A DNA stretch of 8,131 nt from an uncultured Collinsella sp. (GTDB lineage: Bacteria > Actinomycetota > Coriobacteriia > Coriobacteriales > Coriobacteriaceae): NCBI GenBank assembly GCA_902494465.1, contig CABUTH010000089.1:1-8131 (forward strand), in the 5' to 3' direction. Below the pieces are notes generated by a model. That model saw only the letters and a list, made by a program, of their open reading frames with translations, ran no database searches and was not told the DNA's origin. How positions within the stretch are numbered: the first letter of the stretch is position 1; each line of letters starts with the position of its first letter. The translations under genes and the position numbers were made by a program. This document shows, one piece after another, positions 1-6,302 of this stretch.

Positions 1-10
1 AATCTGCCAT
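1..10 (-). CDS. Start of an unidentified gene running off the left edge
   Basis: On the minus strand an ATG at 10-8 is followed by codons for Ala and Asp, then the window ends. A perfect AGGAGG Shine-Dalgarno sequence (complement of 17-22) sits 6 nt upstream of the ATG, which is why I call a start here. Only three residues (M-A-D) are visible, so the product cannot be identified. The gene has the same orientation as the ribosomal cluster and lies where the spc operon would continue, so rplE (L5) is a reasonable guess. That is inference from gene order only. Confidence 0.6.
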
Positions 11-250
11 TATGTGCCTCCTGAGTTATCGGAAGTCCTTCATTTCTAACAACCCTATACTCGCACAATTGCGCGCGTATCTGCTCGTGTTTGCGTGCTT
101 ATTTGCTTATCGGTCATTATTTAGCCATAGTTGGCAGATGTTTGCGCGGTTATGCGCATTATCGCGCAAGCCTATGCGCGTAAATGCGCATGCAACGATC
201 CTTGTGAAACATAAAGGAGCGGAACACCAAAGCCCTAAAAGACAGAGTAG
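11..250 (-). promoter_or_regulatory. Upstream region of the left-edge gene with phased GCGC words
   Basis: This stretch has no gene and is visibly more AT-rich than the coding DNA. It contains five GCGC words at 144-147, 154-157, 164-167, 176-179 and 186-189, spaced 10, 10, 12 and 10 bp. Adjacent words form the pattern TGCGC-N6-GCGCA three times (143-158, 153-168, 175-190). The array ends about 133 bp before the ATG at 10, a typical distance for an upstream activator or operator cluster. I see no convincing -35/-10 pair, so the promoter itself is not assigned. Confidence 0.4.
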
Positions 251-284
251 GCTGTATTACTCCACCCCTCTGGGGGGCGCAGCC
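250..284. repeat. Imperfect hairpin in intergenic DNA
   Basis: GGCTG at 250-254 pairs with CAGCC at 280-284. Inside it CCCC (265-268) pairs with GGGG (272-275) around a TCT loop. No T-tract follows on either strand, so a standard intrinsic terminator is unlikely. It borders the REP-like repeats that follow and may belong to the same repeat structure. Confidence 0.3.
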
Positions 285-303
285 ATCAAAGGGCTGTCCC
301 AAA

Positions 304-365
304 CTGCCGGCAGATAGGGACTTACCTAGCTGCCGGCACATAGGGAACGTCCCCAGCTACCGGCG
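304..365. repeat. Degenerate 26-27 nt tandem repeat (REP-like)
   Basis: The word CTGCCGGCA followed by nATAGGGA occurs at 304-320 and again at 330-346. A third, shorter relative (CTACCGGCG) starts at 357. The spacing is 26 then 27 nt. The GCCGGC core is self-complementary, so the copies can form stems. Short intergenic palindromic repeats like this are common in some high-GC genomes and are often mobilised by REP-associated tyrosine transposases. No such gene is in this window. Confidence 0.5.
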
Positions 366-374
366 TTTCAACGG

Positions 375-441
375 CACTTATTTAAGTCTGTCCCCAATGA
401 ATGCCAAGCGACTTCCACTCATTTAAGTCTGTCCCCAATGA
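375..441. repeat. Two direct copies of a 26-nt repeat
   Basis: A 26-nt unit occurs at 375-400 and 416-441, identical except at the fifth base (25/26). Both copies contain TTTAAGTCTGTCCCCAATGA, and they are separated by a 15-nt unique spacer. Together with the GCCGGC repeats beside them, they form a block of repetitive intergenic DNA immediately downstream of the ribosomal cluster's terminator. Confidence 0.75.
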
Positions 442-451
442 GTAGGGATAG

Positions 452-486
452 AAAAAAGGCCCGGGTGCCGTGGCATCCGGGCCTTT
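452..486 (-). terminator. Intrinsic terminator after rplX
   Basis: On the minus strand a 12-position GC-rich stem (arms 472-483 and 458-469, one A/C mismatch) is extended by A-U pairs and followed by six Ts (complement of 452-457). It begins about 28 nt after the rplX stop codon. This is a classic Rho-independent terminator and marks the end of the transcript. The two-base gap between the arms means the closing pairs probably open to make a normal loop. Confidence 0.93.
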
Positions 487-513
487 GCTAGCAACTTAAC
501 TGTTGCGGGCAGC

Positions 514-819
514 TTAGAACTTGTGGCCGCACTTCTTGCAGACGCGCAGCTTGTTCTTGCCGTCCTTCTCGTGACCGACGCGGGTAACCTTACCGCACTC
601 GGGGCAAACGAGATTGACGTTGGAGGCGTCGATGGGAGCCTCCTGCGAAACGATGCCGCCCTGCTGGTTGGCAGCGTTGGGCTTGACGGCCTTCTTGACG
701 ACCGAAACGCCCTCGACAACGACCTTGTTCTCGGCGGGGAGAGCACGCAGGACAACGCCCTGCTTGCCGCGATCCTTACCAGAGAGAACCTGGACCTTAT
801 CGCCCTTCTTGATATACAT
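514..819 (-). CDS. rplX: 50S ribosomal protein L24
   Basis: This 101-residue protein binds 23S rRNA and starts large-subunit assembly. The N-terminal KOW domain is clear (about residues 5-33, with [16 protein letters not shown]), and the length is normal. The C-terminal half has two Cys pairs, C72/C75 and C94/C97 (CPEC and CKKC), a zinc-ribbon-like arrangement found in many bacterial L24 proteins. The start is ATG at 819 with AGGGGAG just upstream, 13 nt after the rplN stop. It is the last gene of the cluster: a terminator follows at once, where most bacteria continue with rplE. Confidence 0.97.
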   Translation of the reverse strand: MYIKKGDKVQVLSGKDRGKQGVVLRALPAENKVVVEGVSVVKKAVKPNAANQQGGIVSQEAPIDASNVNLVCPECGKVTRVGHEKDGKNKLRVCKKCGHKF

Positions 820-832
820 ATATCTCCCCTAA

Positions 833-1201
833 CTACAGGGTCTCGGGAGCGAGCGAGACGATCTTCATGTACTTCTTGTCACGAAGCTCGCGAGCGACGG
901 GCCCGAAGATACGGGTGCCGACGGGCGAACCATCGTTGTTGATGACAACGCAGGCGTTCTCATCAAAGCGAATGTAGGAGCCATCCTTGCGGCGGATCTC
1001 CTTAACGGTGCGAACGACGACGCAACGGACAACGTCCTTCTTCTTGACGTTGGCGCCAGGGGTAGCCTCCTGGACAGCACCGATGAACACATCGCCGATG
1101 CCTGCATAACGACGCTTGGAACCGCCAAGCACCTTGATGCAGCGAATCTTGCGAGCGCCGGAGTTGTCGGCGACGTTCAGCATGGTTTGCATCTGAATCA
1201 T
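833..1201 (-). CDS. rplN: 50S ribosomal protein L14
   Basis: This 122-residue protein sits at the subunit interface and binds 23S rRNA. The family N-terminus is obvious ([18 protein letters not shown]), as is the C-terminal segment [20 protein letters not shown]. The length matches the bacterial norm of about 122. The ATG at 1201 has GGAGGAAC at good spacing. It is the first gene of the canonical spc operon. Here a 118-nt gap with nested stem-loops separates it from rpsQ, the longest spacing in this part of the cluster, so it may have its own regulation or a secondary promoter. Confidence 0.98.
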   Translation of the reverse strand: MIQMQTMLNVADNSGARKIRCIKVLGGSKRRYAGIGDVFIGAVQEATPGANVKKKDVVRCVVVRTVKEIRRKDGSYIRFDENACVVINNDGSPVGTRIFGPVARELRDKKYMKIVSLAPETL

Positions 1202-1319
1202 GGTAGATGTTCCTCCGAACTAAGAACCGAAGAGAGGTGCGCAGCCTTTATACGGCCCGTGGTATGCAAGCCAGGCATACGCACATCTTCGGAAACGTAC
1301 AAGTCGTAAGAGCGACTGC
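1202..1319 (-). promoter_or_regulatory. Structured leader upstream of rplN
   Basis: The gap between rpsQ and rplN contains complementary blocks that nest. CCGAAGA (1227-1233) pairs with TCTTCGG (1286-1292), and GTGC (1237-1240) can pair with GCAC (1281-1284). An inner hairpin has arms 1259-1267 and 1275-1284 (GTG-GTATGC with GCATAC-G-CAC), a 7-nt loop and one bulged base. The inner hairpin's outer CAC and the GTGC/GCAC pairing compete for the same bases. A minus-strand TATAAA lies at 1252-1247, but I see no good -35 at the right distance, so a promoter is only possible. The structure precedes the rplN ribosome binding site. Confidence 0.5.
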
Positions 1320-1580
1320 TTATTTAGCGCGCTCGACGACCTCGATGAGGCGCCAACGCTTCATCTTGGACATAGGACGGGTCTCCATAACGCGGACGGT
1401 ATCGCCCACGCCAGCCGTGCACTCCTCGTCGTGAGCGTGCAACTTCTTGGAGCTGGTCATCATCTTGCCGTACTTGGGGTGACGCTTGCGCTCGGTGATG
1501 GTGACAACAATGGTCTTGGCACCGGAGACGGAGGTAACGACACCCGTACGGACCTTACGCGAGTTACGCGAATCAGTCAT
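1320..1580 (-). CDS. rpsQ: 30S ribosomal protein S17
   Basis: This 86-residue primary 16S rRNA-binding protein of the small subunit has an OB-fold. The family signatures are present: RKVRTGVVTSVSGAKTIVV near the N-terminus, HPKYGK in the middle, and RPMSKMKRWRLIEVVE at the C-terminus. The length is typical. The start is ATG at 1580 preceded by AAGGAGAG, 16 nt after the rpmC stop. It is the last gene of the canonical S10 operon. Confidence 0.98.
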   Translation of the reverse strand: MTDSRNSRKVRTGVVTSVSGAKTIVVTITERKRHPKYGKMMTSSKKLHAHDEECTAGVGDTVRVMETRPMSKMKRWRLIEVVERAK

Positions 1581-1596
1581 GTTCTCTCCTTAGGTC

Positions 1597-1812
1597 CTAC
1601 TCGGCGACAGCGGACTTCTCCGCTGCGATCTCGCGGGCGCGCTGCTCCGTGAGGACGCGAGCGATGTCCTTCTTCACGGTGTTGACGCGAGCGGTGTTGT
1701 CCAGCTGGCTGGTGGCCATCTGGAAACGAAGGTTAAAGAGCTCGGCGCGCATTTCCTTCAGCTTCTCAACGAGCTGAGCGTCCGAGAGCTCACGAATCTC
1801 TGCGGGCTTCAT
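1597..1812 (-). CDS. rpmC: 50S ribosomal protein L29
   Basis: This 71-residue helical-hairpin protein lies near the polypeptide exit tunnel, where it helps form the docking site for trigger factor and SRP. The pattern [20 protein letters not shown] followed by ELFNLRFQ is diagnostic. It is slightly longer than E. coli L29 (63 aa), with a short Ala/Glu-rich end. Its ATG overlaps the rplP stop by one base (TAATG), which implies translational coupling. Confidence 0.97.
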   Translation of the reverse strand: MKPAEIRELSDAQLVEKLKEMRAELFNLRFQMATSQLDNTARVNTVKKDIARVLTEQRAREIAAEKSAVAE

Positions 1813-2315
1813 TAGTTCTCCTCCTTGGCGGCGGCGGCGTCCTCAGCAGCCCACTTGGCCTCGAGAGCGGCCTCCTCAGCCATCTCCTTCTCGATGCGCT
1901 GCTCAGCGTTCTTGGCAGCAACAATCTTGGTCTTGATGGGAAGCTTGTGCTGTGCAAGACGCAGAGCCTCGCGAGCGACCTCCTCGGGCACGCCCTTGAC
2001 CTCGAACATGATGCGGCCGGGCTTGACGACGGCCACCCACTCCTCGGGGTTACCCTTACCAGAACCCATGCGAGTCTCGGCAGGCTTCTTGGTGATGGGC
2101 TTATCGGGGAAGATCGTGATGTAGACACGACCGCCACGCTTCATGTAGCGGGTCATGGCAATACGAGCGGCCTCGATCTGACGGTTGGTGATCCAATGGG
2201 CCTCGAGAGCCTGGATACCAAACTCGCCGAAATGCAGCTCGGTATTACCCTTGGCCTGGCCCTTCATGGAGCCACGCTGCACCTTGCGGTGAAGAATACG
2301 CTTAGGGGCAAGCAC
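1812..2315 (-). CDS. rplP: 50S ribosomal protein L16 with a C-terminal extension
   Basis: This large-subunit protein contacts the A-site tRNA region. Residues 1-132 match the whole L16 family: [16 protein letters not shown] at the start, then [36 protein letters not shown], and KLPIKTKIV at the usual end. The protein then continues for about 35 residues (133-167) of Ala-, Glu- and Lys-rich helical sequence, giving 167 aa against about 136-140 for typical bacterial L16. The start is GTG, overlapping the rpsC stop by one base (TAGTG). The Shine-Dalgarno AGGAGGGG lies inside the end of rpsC, so translation is probably coupled. Confidence 0.97.
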   Translation of the reverse strand: MLAPKRILHRKVQRGSMKGQAKGNTELHFGEFGIQALEAHWITNRQIEAARIAMTRYMKRGGRVYITIFPDKPITKKPAETRMGSGKGNPEEWVAVVKPGRIMFEVKGVPEEVAREALRLAQHKLPIKTKIVAAKNAEQRIEKEMAEEAALEAKWAAEDAAAAKEEN

Positions 2316-3025
2316 TACTGACCCCTCCTCTCGGAGTTACGACGACGAGGACGGGAAGAGCCCTCGAGTGCAGGGTTGGGAACAGGCTGGCCCGGGAGCT
2401 TCTCGCCCAGGTAGATCCAGACCTTCACGCCGCAAGCGCCCATGGTGGTGCTGGCGACAGCCGTGCCGTAGTCGATCTTGGCACGGAGGGTGTGCAGAGG
2501 CACGCGACCCTCACGGTACCACTCACGACGGCCCATCTCGGCACCGCCGAGACGACCGGAGCACTGGATACGGATGCCCTTAGCGCCGGCCTTGCGGGCG
2601 GACTGGACAGCCTTACGCATAGCGCGACGGAAGGCAACGCGGCCCTCGAGCTGCTCGGCGATAGACTGAGCAACGAGGTTGGCGTCGAGCTCGGGGCGCT
2701 TGATCTCGACAACGTCGACGGAGAGCTGGCCCTTGGAGACGCCAGCGACCTTCTCGAGCTCGGTGCGGAGGGTATCGATCTCGGCACCCTTCTTACCGAT
2801 GACAACGCCGGGGCGAGCGGTGAGGATGATGACCTTCACCTTGTCGCCAGCGCGCTCGATCTCGACGCGGGAGACAGCTGCGCGGGAAAGACGCTTCTCG
2901 AGGTACTTGCGGATCTCAAGATCGTTACCGAGGGTCTTAGCGTAATCCTTCTCTGCGAACCAGCGGGAGCGCCAGTTCTCGGTGATGCCAAGACGGAAGC
3001 CGGTGGGGTAGACTTTCTGACCCAT
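2315..3025 (-). CDS. rpsC: 30S ribosomal protein S3
   Basis: This 236-residue protein lines the mRNA entry channel of the 30S subunit. The N-terminus is typical ([14 protein letters not shown]). A type II KH domain carries the GxxG loop GKKG at residues 77-80, and the C-terminal domain contains [20 protein letters not shown], followed by a basic tail. The length is close to E. coli S3 (233). The ATG lies 6 nt after the rplV stop, and its Shine-Dalgarno (AAAGGAGG) overlaps the last codons of rplV. The end overlaps the rplP start by one base. Confidence 0.98.
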   Translation of the reverse strand: MGQKVYPTGFRLGITENWRSRWFAEKDYAKTLGNDLEIRKYLEKRLSRAAVSRVEIERAGDKVKVIILTARPGVVIGKKGAEIDTLRTELEKVAGVSKGQLSVDVVEIKRPELDANLVAQSIAEQLEGRVAFRRAMRKAVQSARKAGAKGIRIQCSGRLGGAEMGRREWYREGRVPLHTLRAKIDYGTAVASTTMGACGVKVWIYLGEKLPGQPVPNPALEGSSRPRRRNSERRGQ

Positions 3026-3031
3026 ACAGCT

Positions 3032-3403
3032 TTACGCCTCCTTTCGAGGAGCAACGACGACGGTGATGTGGGAAGTACGCTTCAGAATACGAGAAGCGGA
3101 ACCCTTGGCGCGGGGACGGATGCGCTTAAGCGTCGGACCCTCGTCAACATAGGCAGCGGCGACAACCAGGTTGTCGGCACGCAGACCGTTGTTGTTCTCG
3201 GCGTTCGCAACGGCGGAACGGAGAACCTTCTCGACATCCACGGCGACGGCGCGGTCGCAGAAGTGGAGGATGTCGAAGGCCTGAGCGACAGGCTTGCGGC
3301 GGATCAGATCGACCACCAGGCGGGCCTTGCTGGGGGAAACACGCACGTACTTAGCGACGGCGCGAACCTCGGTGGCCTCAGTTTCAATAGACTTAGTTGC
3401 CAT
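3032..3403 (-). CDS. rplV: 50S ribosomal protein L22
   Basis: This 123-residue protein has a beta-hairpin that lines the peptide exit tunnel. The core begins near residue 13 ([20 protein letters not shown]). The tunnel hairpin corresponds to the region around [20 protein letters not shown], near residues 85-107. It has about a dozen extra N-terminal residues compared with E. coli L22. The ATG at 3403 has a GGGGG stretch about 10 nt upstream and lies 14 nt after the rpsS stop. Confidence 0.97.
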   Translation of the reverse strand: MATKSIETEATEVRAVAKYVRVSPSKARLVVDLIRRKPVAQAFDILHFCDRAVAVDVEKVLRSAVANAENNNGLRADNLVVAAAYVDEGPTLKRIRPRAKGSASRILKRTSHITVVVAPRKEA

Positions 3404-3417
3404 TTACGGTTAACCCC

Positions 3418-3678
3418 CTATTTGGCCTTGTGGCCACGGAACGTACGAGTCGGCGCGAACTCGCCGAGCTTGTGACCAACCATGGACTCGGTAACATACA
3501 CGGGCACATGCTTGCGGCCGTCGTGGACGGCGATGGTGTGACCAACCATCTCGGGGAAGATGGTGGACGCGCGGGACCAGGTCTTCACGACGTCCTTCTT
3601 GCCAGCCTCGTTCATCGCGGTGATACGCGAGAGAAGGCGAGTCTCCACGAACGGGCCCTTTTTGAGACTTCTGCTCAT
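3418..3678 (-). CDS. rpsS: 30S ribosomal protein S19
   Basis: This 86-residue protein of the 30S head pairs with S13 near the A and P sites. The signatures [33 protein letters not shown] and [16 protein letters not shown] are unmistakable. The length is normal, only a little shorter than E. coli S19 (92). The ATG at 3678 is preceded by AGGAGAAAG. A 32-nt gap separates it from rplB. Confidence 0.98.
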   Translation of the reverse strand: MSRSLKKGPFVETRLLSRITAMNEAGKKDVVKTWSRASTIFPEMVGHTIAVHDGRKHVPVYVTESMVGHKLGEFAPTRTFRGHKAK

Positions 3679-3710
3679 AAGTGCTTTCTCCTAAAACTCG
3701 GTATCCGAAA

Positions 3711-4541
3711 TTACTTCTTACGGCGACGAATGATGTGCTGGTTCGAGACCTTCTTCTTCTTGCGCGTACGAAGGCCCTTCGTCGGCTTACCCCAGGGGGT
3801 AACGGAGGGACGACCAGAGGTGTGGTTCTTGCCCTCGCCACCGCCGTGCGGGTGGTCGACAGGGTTCATGACGGTACCGCGGACGGTCGGGCGCACGTTC
3901 ATGTGACGCTTACGGCCGGCCTTGCCGATGACGATGTTGGAGTGATCGGCGTTGCCGACCTCACCGACGGTGGCGCGGCAGGTAACGAGGATGCGGCGCA
4001 TCTCGGAGGAAGGCATACGGACGATAGCGTACTTGCCCTCCTTACCCATCAGCTGGCAGGAGTTACCGGCGGAACGGGCGATAGCAGCGCCCTTGCCCGG
4101 CTGGAACTCGACGGCGTGGATGAGCGTACCGACGGGAATGTCGGCGAGGGGCAGAGCGTTGCCCGGCTTGATGTCGGCGTCAGAACCGGACATGATGGTC
4201 TGACCGACCTCGAGGCCCTTGGGGGCCAGGATGTAGCGCTTCTCACCGTCAGCGTAGTGCAGCAGAGCGATGCGAGCGGAACGGTTCGGATCGTACTCGA
4301 TCGTGGCAACCTTGGCGGGCACGCCGTCCTTGTTGCGCTTGAAGTCGATCACGCGGTAACGACGCTTCACGCCGCCGCCCTGGTGGCGGGTGGTGATGCG
4401 GCCGTTGTTGTTACGACCGGCCTTCTTGGGCAGGGGCTCGAGAAGAGACTTCTCGGGCTTGGTGCAGGTGATCTCGGAGAAGTCGGAGATCGTCTGCCAA
4501 CGCCTACCAGCGGAGGTCGGCTTAAGGTGCTTTACAGCCAT
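3711..4541 (-). CDS. rplB: 50S ribosomal protein L2
   Basis: This 276-residue protein binds 23S rRNA close to the peptidyl transferase centre and is needed for subunit joining. The N-terminus [14 protein letters not shown], the central [18 protein letters not shown] and the C-terminal [10 protein letters not shown] motif (D229 onward) are all intact. The open frame extends 25 codons upstream, but the family N-terminus and an AAAGGG ribosome binding site 7 nt before the ATG fix the start at 4541. The upstream frame is leader sequence. The 179-nt gap before it, with a hairpin, a promoter-like element and a structured leader, suggests that rplB opens a second transcription unit. Confidence 0.98.
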   Translation of the reverse strand: MAVKHLKPTSAGRRWQTISDFSEITCTKPEKSLLEPLPKKAGRNNNGRITTRHQGGGVKRRYRVIDFKRNKDGVPAKVATIEYDPNRSARIALLHYADGEKRYILAPKGLEVGQTIMSGSDADIKPGNALPLADIPVGTLIHAVEFQPGKGAAIARSAGNSCQLMGKEGKYAIVRMPSSEMRRILVTCRATVGEVGNADHSNIVIGKAGRKRHMNVRPTVRGTVMNPVDHPHGGGEGKNHTSGRPSVTPWGKPTKGLRTRKKKKVSNQHIIRRRKK

Positions 4542-4571
4542 TACAATCCCTTTCAATAGGAATCCGTTAGC

Positions 4572-4612
4572 CATCGCAGACAGGGATTCGAGGTTCTGCC
4601 TCGGGTGCGATG
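4572..4612 (-). promoter_or_regulatory. Nested stem in the rplB leader
   Basis: CATCGCA (4572-4578) pairs perfectly with TGCGATG (4606-4612). Between them CGAGG (4589-4593) pairs with CCTCG (4599-4603) around a 5-nt loop. The structure begins about 10 nt after the TATACG of the 26-nt element and ends about 20 nt before the rplB ribosome binding site, so it would form in the 5' untranslated RNA. A role in protein-binding feedback or RNA stability is inference. Confidence 0.55.
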
Positions 4613-4621
4613 ACACCGGAC

Positions 4622-4647
4622 GTATACACGGTTCCGGGCGTGTCCAT
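4622..4647 (-). promoter_or_regulatory. 26-nt promoter-like element upstream of rplB
   Basis: This element matches one upstream of rplC (6487-6512) at 23 of 26 positions. Read on the minus strand it is ATGGA, a variable base, ACGCCCG, three bases of which the middle is A, then CCGTGTATAC. The TATACG (4626-4621) could be a -10 box about 80 nt before rplB. No standard -35 is seen 17 nt upstream, so it could instead be a non-canonical promoter or an operator. A minus-strand TATAAA (4652-4647) adjoins it, and GGGCGT (4636-4641) can pair with ACGCCC (4653-4658). Confidence 0.5.
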
Positions 4648-4666
4648 TTTATACGCCCAAAACCTT

Positions 4667-4702
4667 GAGCTCCCGCCTCCCCTATTTGGGAGGCATGAGC
4701 TC
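4667..4702 (-). terminator. Hairpin after rplW (weak terminator or processing site)
   Basis: GAGCTC (4667-4672) pairs with GAGCTC (4697-4702). Inside them GCCTCCC (4675-4681) pairs with GGGAGGC (4688-4694) around a 6-nt loop, with a 2x2 internal mismatch between the two stems. It starts about 19 nt after the rplW stop. The RNA then reads AAGGUUUUGGG, so the U-tract is short. It could be a partial terminator, which would lower rplB transcription from upstream, or an RNA processing or stabilising element. Confidence 0.55.
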
Positions 4703-4720
4703 ACTCAACAGCAGCGAGTC

Positions 4721-5008
4721 TTAGGCCTGGTTGCCAAAGACCTCGATGGTGTCGCCCTCGGCCAGCGTGACGATGGCCTTCTTCCAAGAACGGGTCTTGC
4801 CGGCGACATAGCGCACGCGCTTGGTCTTGGGCTTGACCGTCAGGGTGTTCACGCGAACGACCTTGACGCCGAAGATCTCCTCGACAGCGTCCTTGATCTG
4901 ATACTTGTTAGCATCCTTGGCGACCTCGAACGTGTACTTGTTCAGCTCCATGCCGGAGAAGGAACGCTCGGACACGATCGGACGGATGATGATCTCGTGG
5001 GCGGTCAT
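4721..5008 (-). CDS. rplW: 50S ribosomal protein L23
   Basis: This 95-residue protein at the peptide tunnel exit is the docking site for trigger factor and SRP. The N-terminal RPIVSERS, the segment YTFEVAKDANKYQIKDAVEEIFGVKV, and the basic loop VKPKTKRVRYVAGKTRSWKKA are typical. The length matches the family. The ATG follows the rplD TAA with no gap, and its Shine-Dalgarno (GGGGAGG) lies inside rplD, so translation is probably coupled. It is the last gene before the 179-nt intergenic region. Confidence 0.98.
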   Translation of the reverse strand: MTAHEIIIRPIVSERSFSGMELNKYTFEVAKDANKYQIKDAVEEIFGVKVVRVNTLTVKPKTKRVRYVAGKTRSWKKAIVTLAEGDTIEVFGNQA

Positions 5009-5635
5009 TTATGCAAGCACCTCCCCGAAGTGAGCGGCGATGTCGGCGGGCATCAGCACAGCGTTGTTGTTGACGAGATCGTAGGTGTTGGCCTCGTCAG
5101 CAGTGATGATGAACGTCTTGGGAATGTTGCGGAACGACAGGTAGGCGTTGACGTCCTCATCGCGAACGATGATGGTCAGACGCTTGCCCTCAAGGCCGAG
5201 AGCCTTGAGCATGGCGACGGCAGCCTTGGTGGAAGGCTTCTCGAAGCCGTAGTCGTCGACGAGCACGAGCTCGCCATCGGCCAGCTTGGCGGACAGCGCG
5301 GAGCGCATAGCCAGCTTGACCTCCTTGTTGTTCATACGCTTAGCGTAGGAACGGGGCTTGGGGGCGAAGACAACGCCACCGTGACGCCACTGGGCAGCAC
5401 GGATGGAACCCTGGCGGGCACGGCCGGTGCCCTTCTGACGCCAAGGCTTCTTGCCGCCACCGGAAACCTCAGAGCGGCCCTTAGCGGACTGGGTGCCCTG
5501 ACGCCAAGAGGCCATCTGGCACTTGACGATGTGGTGCATAACGTGGATGTTCGGCTCGATGCCGTACACCTCAGCGGCGAGCTCGGCCTCGGCGACCTTC
5601 TTGCCCTCGCTGTTCTTAACTTCAAACTTTGCCAT
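5009..5635 (-). CDS. rplD: 50S ribosomal protein L4
   Basis: This 208-residue protein has a long loop that reaches the exit tunnel. In E. coli L4 is also the autogenous repressor of the S10 operon. The loop region is well conserved (WRQGTQSAKGRSEVSGGGKK and KGTGRARQGSIRAAQWRHGG, residues about 44-87). The C-terminal Rossmann-like domain follows (LVLVDDYGFEKPSTKA onward). The start is ATG at 5635 with AAGGAGAA upstream, 46 nt after the rplC stop. If L4 feedback exists here, the structured leaders at 6303-6490 and 4572-4612 are the places to look. Confidence 0.98.
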   Translation of the reverse strand: MAKFEVKNSEGKKVAEAELAAEVYGIEPNIHVMHHIVKCQMASWRQGTQSAKGRSEVSGGGKKPWRQKGTGRARQGSIRAAQWRHGGVVFAPKPRSYAKRMNNKEVKLAMRSALSAKLADGELVLVDDYGFEKPSTKAAVAMLKALGLEGKRLTIIVRDEDVNAYLSFRNIPKTFIITADEANTYDLVNNNAVLMPADIAAHFGEVLA

Positions 5636-5681
5636 TTAAGTGTTCTCCTTGGTATGACGCTGGGCTAAATGGGCTGGGCCC

Positions 5682-6302
5682 TTAGGCCATACGGATGGCG
5701 ACGAGACCATTCTTGGCACCCGGGACAGCGCCCTTGACCAAGATGAGGTTCTGCTCGGCATCGATGCGGACAACGGAAAGGTTCTTGACGGTAACGCGCT
5801 CGTTACCCATGTGACCGGCCATCTTGACGCCCTTGAGGACGCGCGCAGGATAGGCGCACTGACCGATAGAACCGGGGTGACGCTGGAAGTGAGAACCATG
5901 CGTCATAGGACCGCGGCGCTGACCCCAGCGCTTGATGCGACCCTGGAAGCCCTTACCCTTGGAGGTACCGATGACGTCGACCTTCTCGACATCAGCGAAA
6001 TCAGCGACGGTGACGACCTCGCCGACCTTGTGCTCCTCGCCGTTCTCGACGCGGACCTCACGAAGGAAGCGGACAGGCTCGACGCCAGCCTTGGCGAAGT
6101 GACCAGCCATGGGCTTGTTCACGTTCTTGGCCTTGATGTCGCCGAAACCGATCTGGACGGCATCATAGCCGTCGGTTGCCTGAGTTTTAACCTGCGAGAC
6201 AGCGCAGGGGCCAGCCTGGATGACCGTGACGGGAACGACGTTGTCGTCCTCGTCCCAAACCTGGGTCATGCCAATCTTGCGGCCGAGAATCATGCTGATC
6301 AA
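5682..6302 (-). CDS. rplC: 50S ribosomal protein L3
   Basis: This 206-residue early assembly protein has an extension that reaches the peptidyl transferase centre. [12 protein letters not shown] is at the N-terminus. [20 protein letters not shown] and [13 protein letters not shown] (residues about 115-148) form the conserved central loop, whose Gln near 148 matches the methylated Gln of E. coli L3. The length is typical (E. coli 209). The start appears to be TTG at 6302 (TTG-ATC-AGC-ATG). The ATG three codons later lacks a ribosome binding site, while GGGA lies 7 nt before the TTG. This is the weakest translation start in the cluster. rpsJ, its usual upstream partner, is absent. Confidence 0.96.
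   Translation of the reverse strand: MISMILGRKIGMTQVWDEDDNVVPVTVIQAGPCAVSQVKTQATDGYDAVQIGFGDIKAKNVNKPMAGHFAKAGVEPVRFLREVRVENGEEHKVGEVVTVADFADVEKVDVIGTSKGKGFQGRIKRWGQRRGPMTHGSHFQRHPGSIGQCAYPARVLKGVKMAGHMGNERVTVKNLSVVRIDAEQNLILVKGAVPGAKNGLVAIRMA

Noticed and set aside
2..139. 8-bp inverted repeat ATCTGCCA (2-9) and TGGCAGAT (132-139)
   Set aside because: It is short, widely spaced and overlaps the start codon of the left-edge gene. In a window this size it is plausible by chance.
12..317. 101-codon plus-strand open frame in the left intergenic region
   Set aside because: It has no ribosome binding site, reads through the phased GCGC array and the repeat block, and has no recognisable domain.
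375..441. Possible CRISPR remnant
   Set aside because: There are only two repeat copies with a 15-nt spacer, too short for a CRISPR spacer, and there are no cas genes or leader. A dispersed intergenic repeat fits better.
4572..4612. tRNA-like feature in the rplB leader (7-bp acceptor-like stem and a TCGAATCC-like loop)
   Set aside because: At 41 nt it lacks room for D and anticodon arms, and the T-arm-like pairing competes with the better CGAGG/CCTCG hairpin. It is reported as a leader stem only.
4542..4616. N-terminally extended L2 starting at 4616
   Set aside because: The extra 25 codons do not resemble L2, they overlap the structured leader, and the start at 4541 has both the family N-terminus and a ribosome binding site.
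2492..5668. Long plus-strand open frames of 292 to 352 codons opposite the ribosomal genes (2492-3475, 3681-4559, 4610-5668)
   Set aside because: They are antisense to unmistakable ribosomal protein genes. Their sequences are repetitive in Leu, Gly, Asp and Val, they match no family I recognise, and they arise naturally from the codon bias of high-GC genes.
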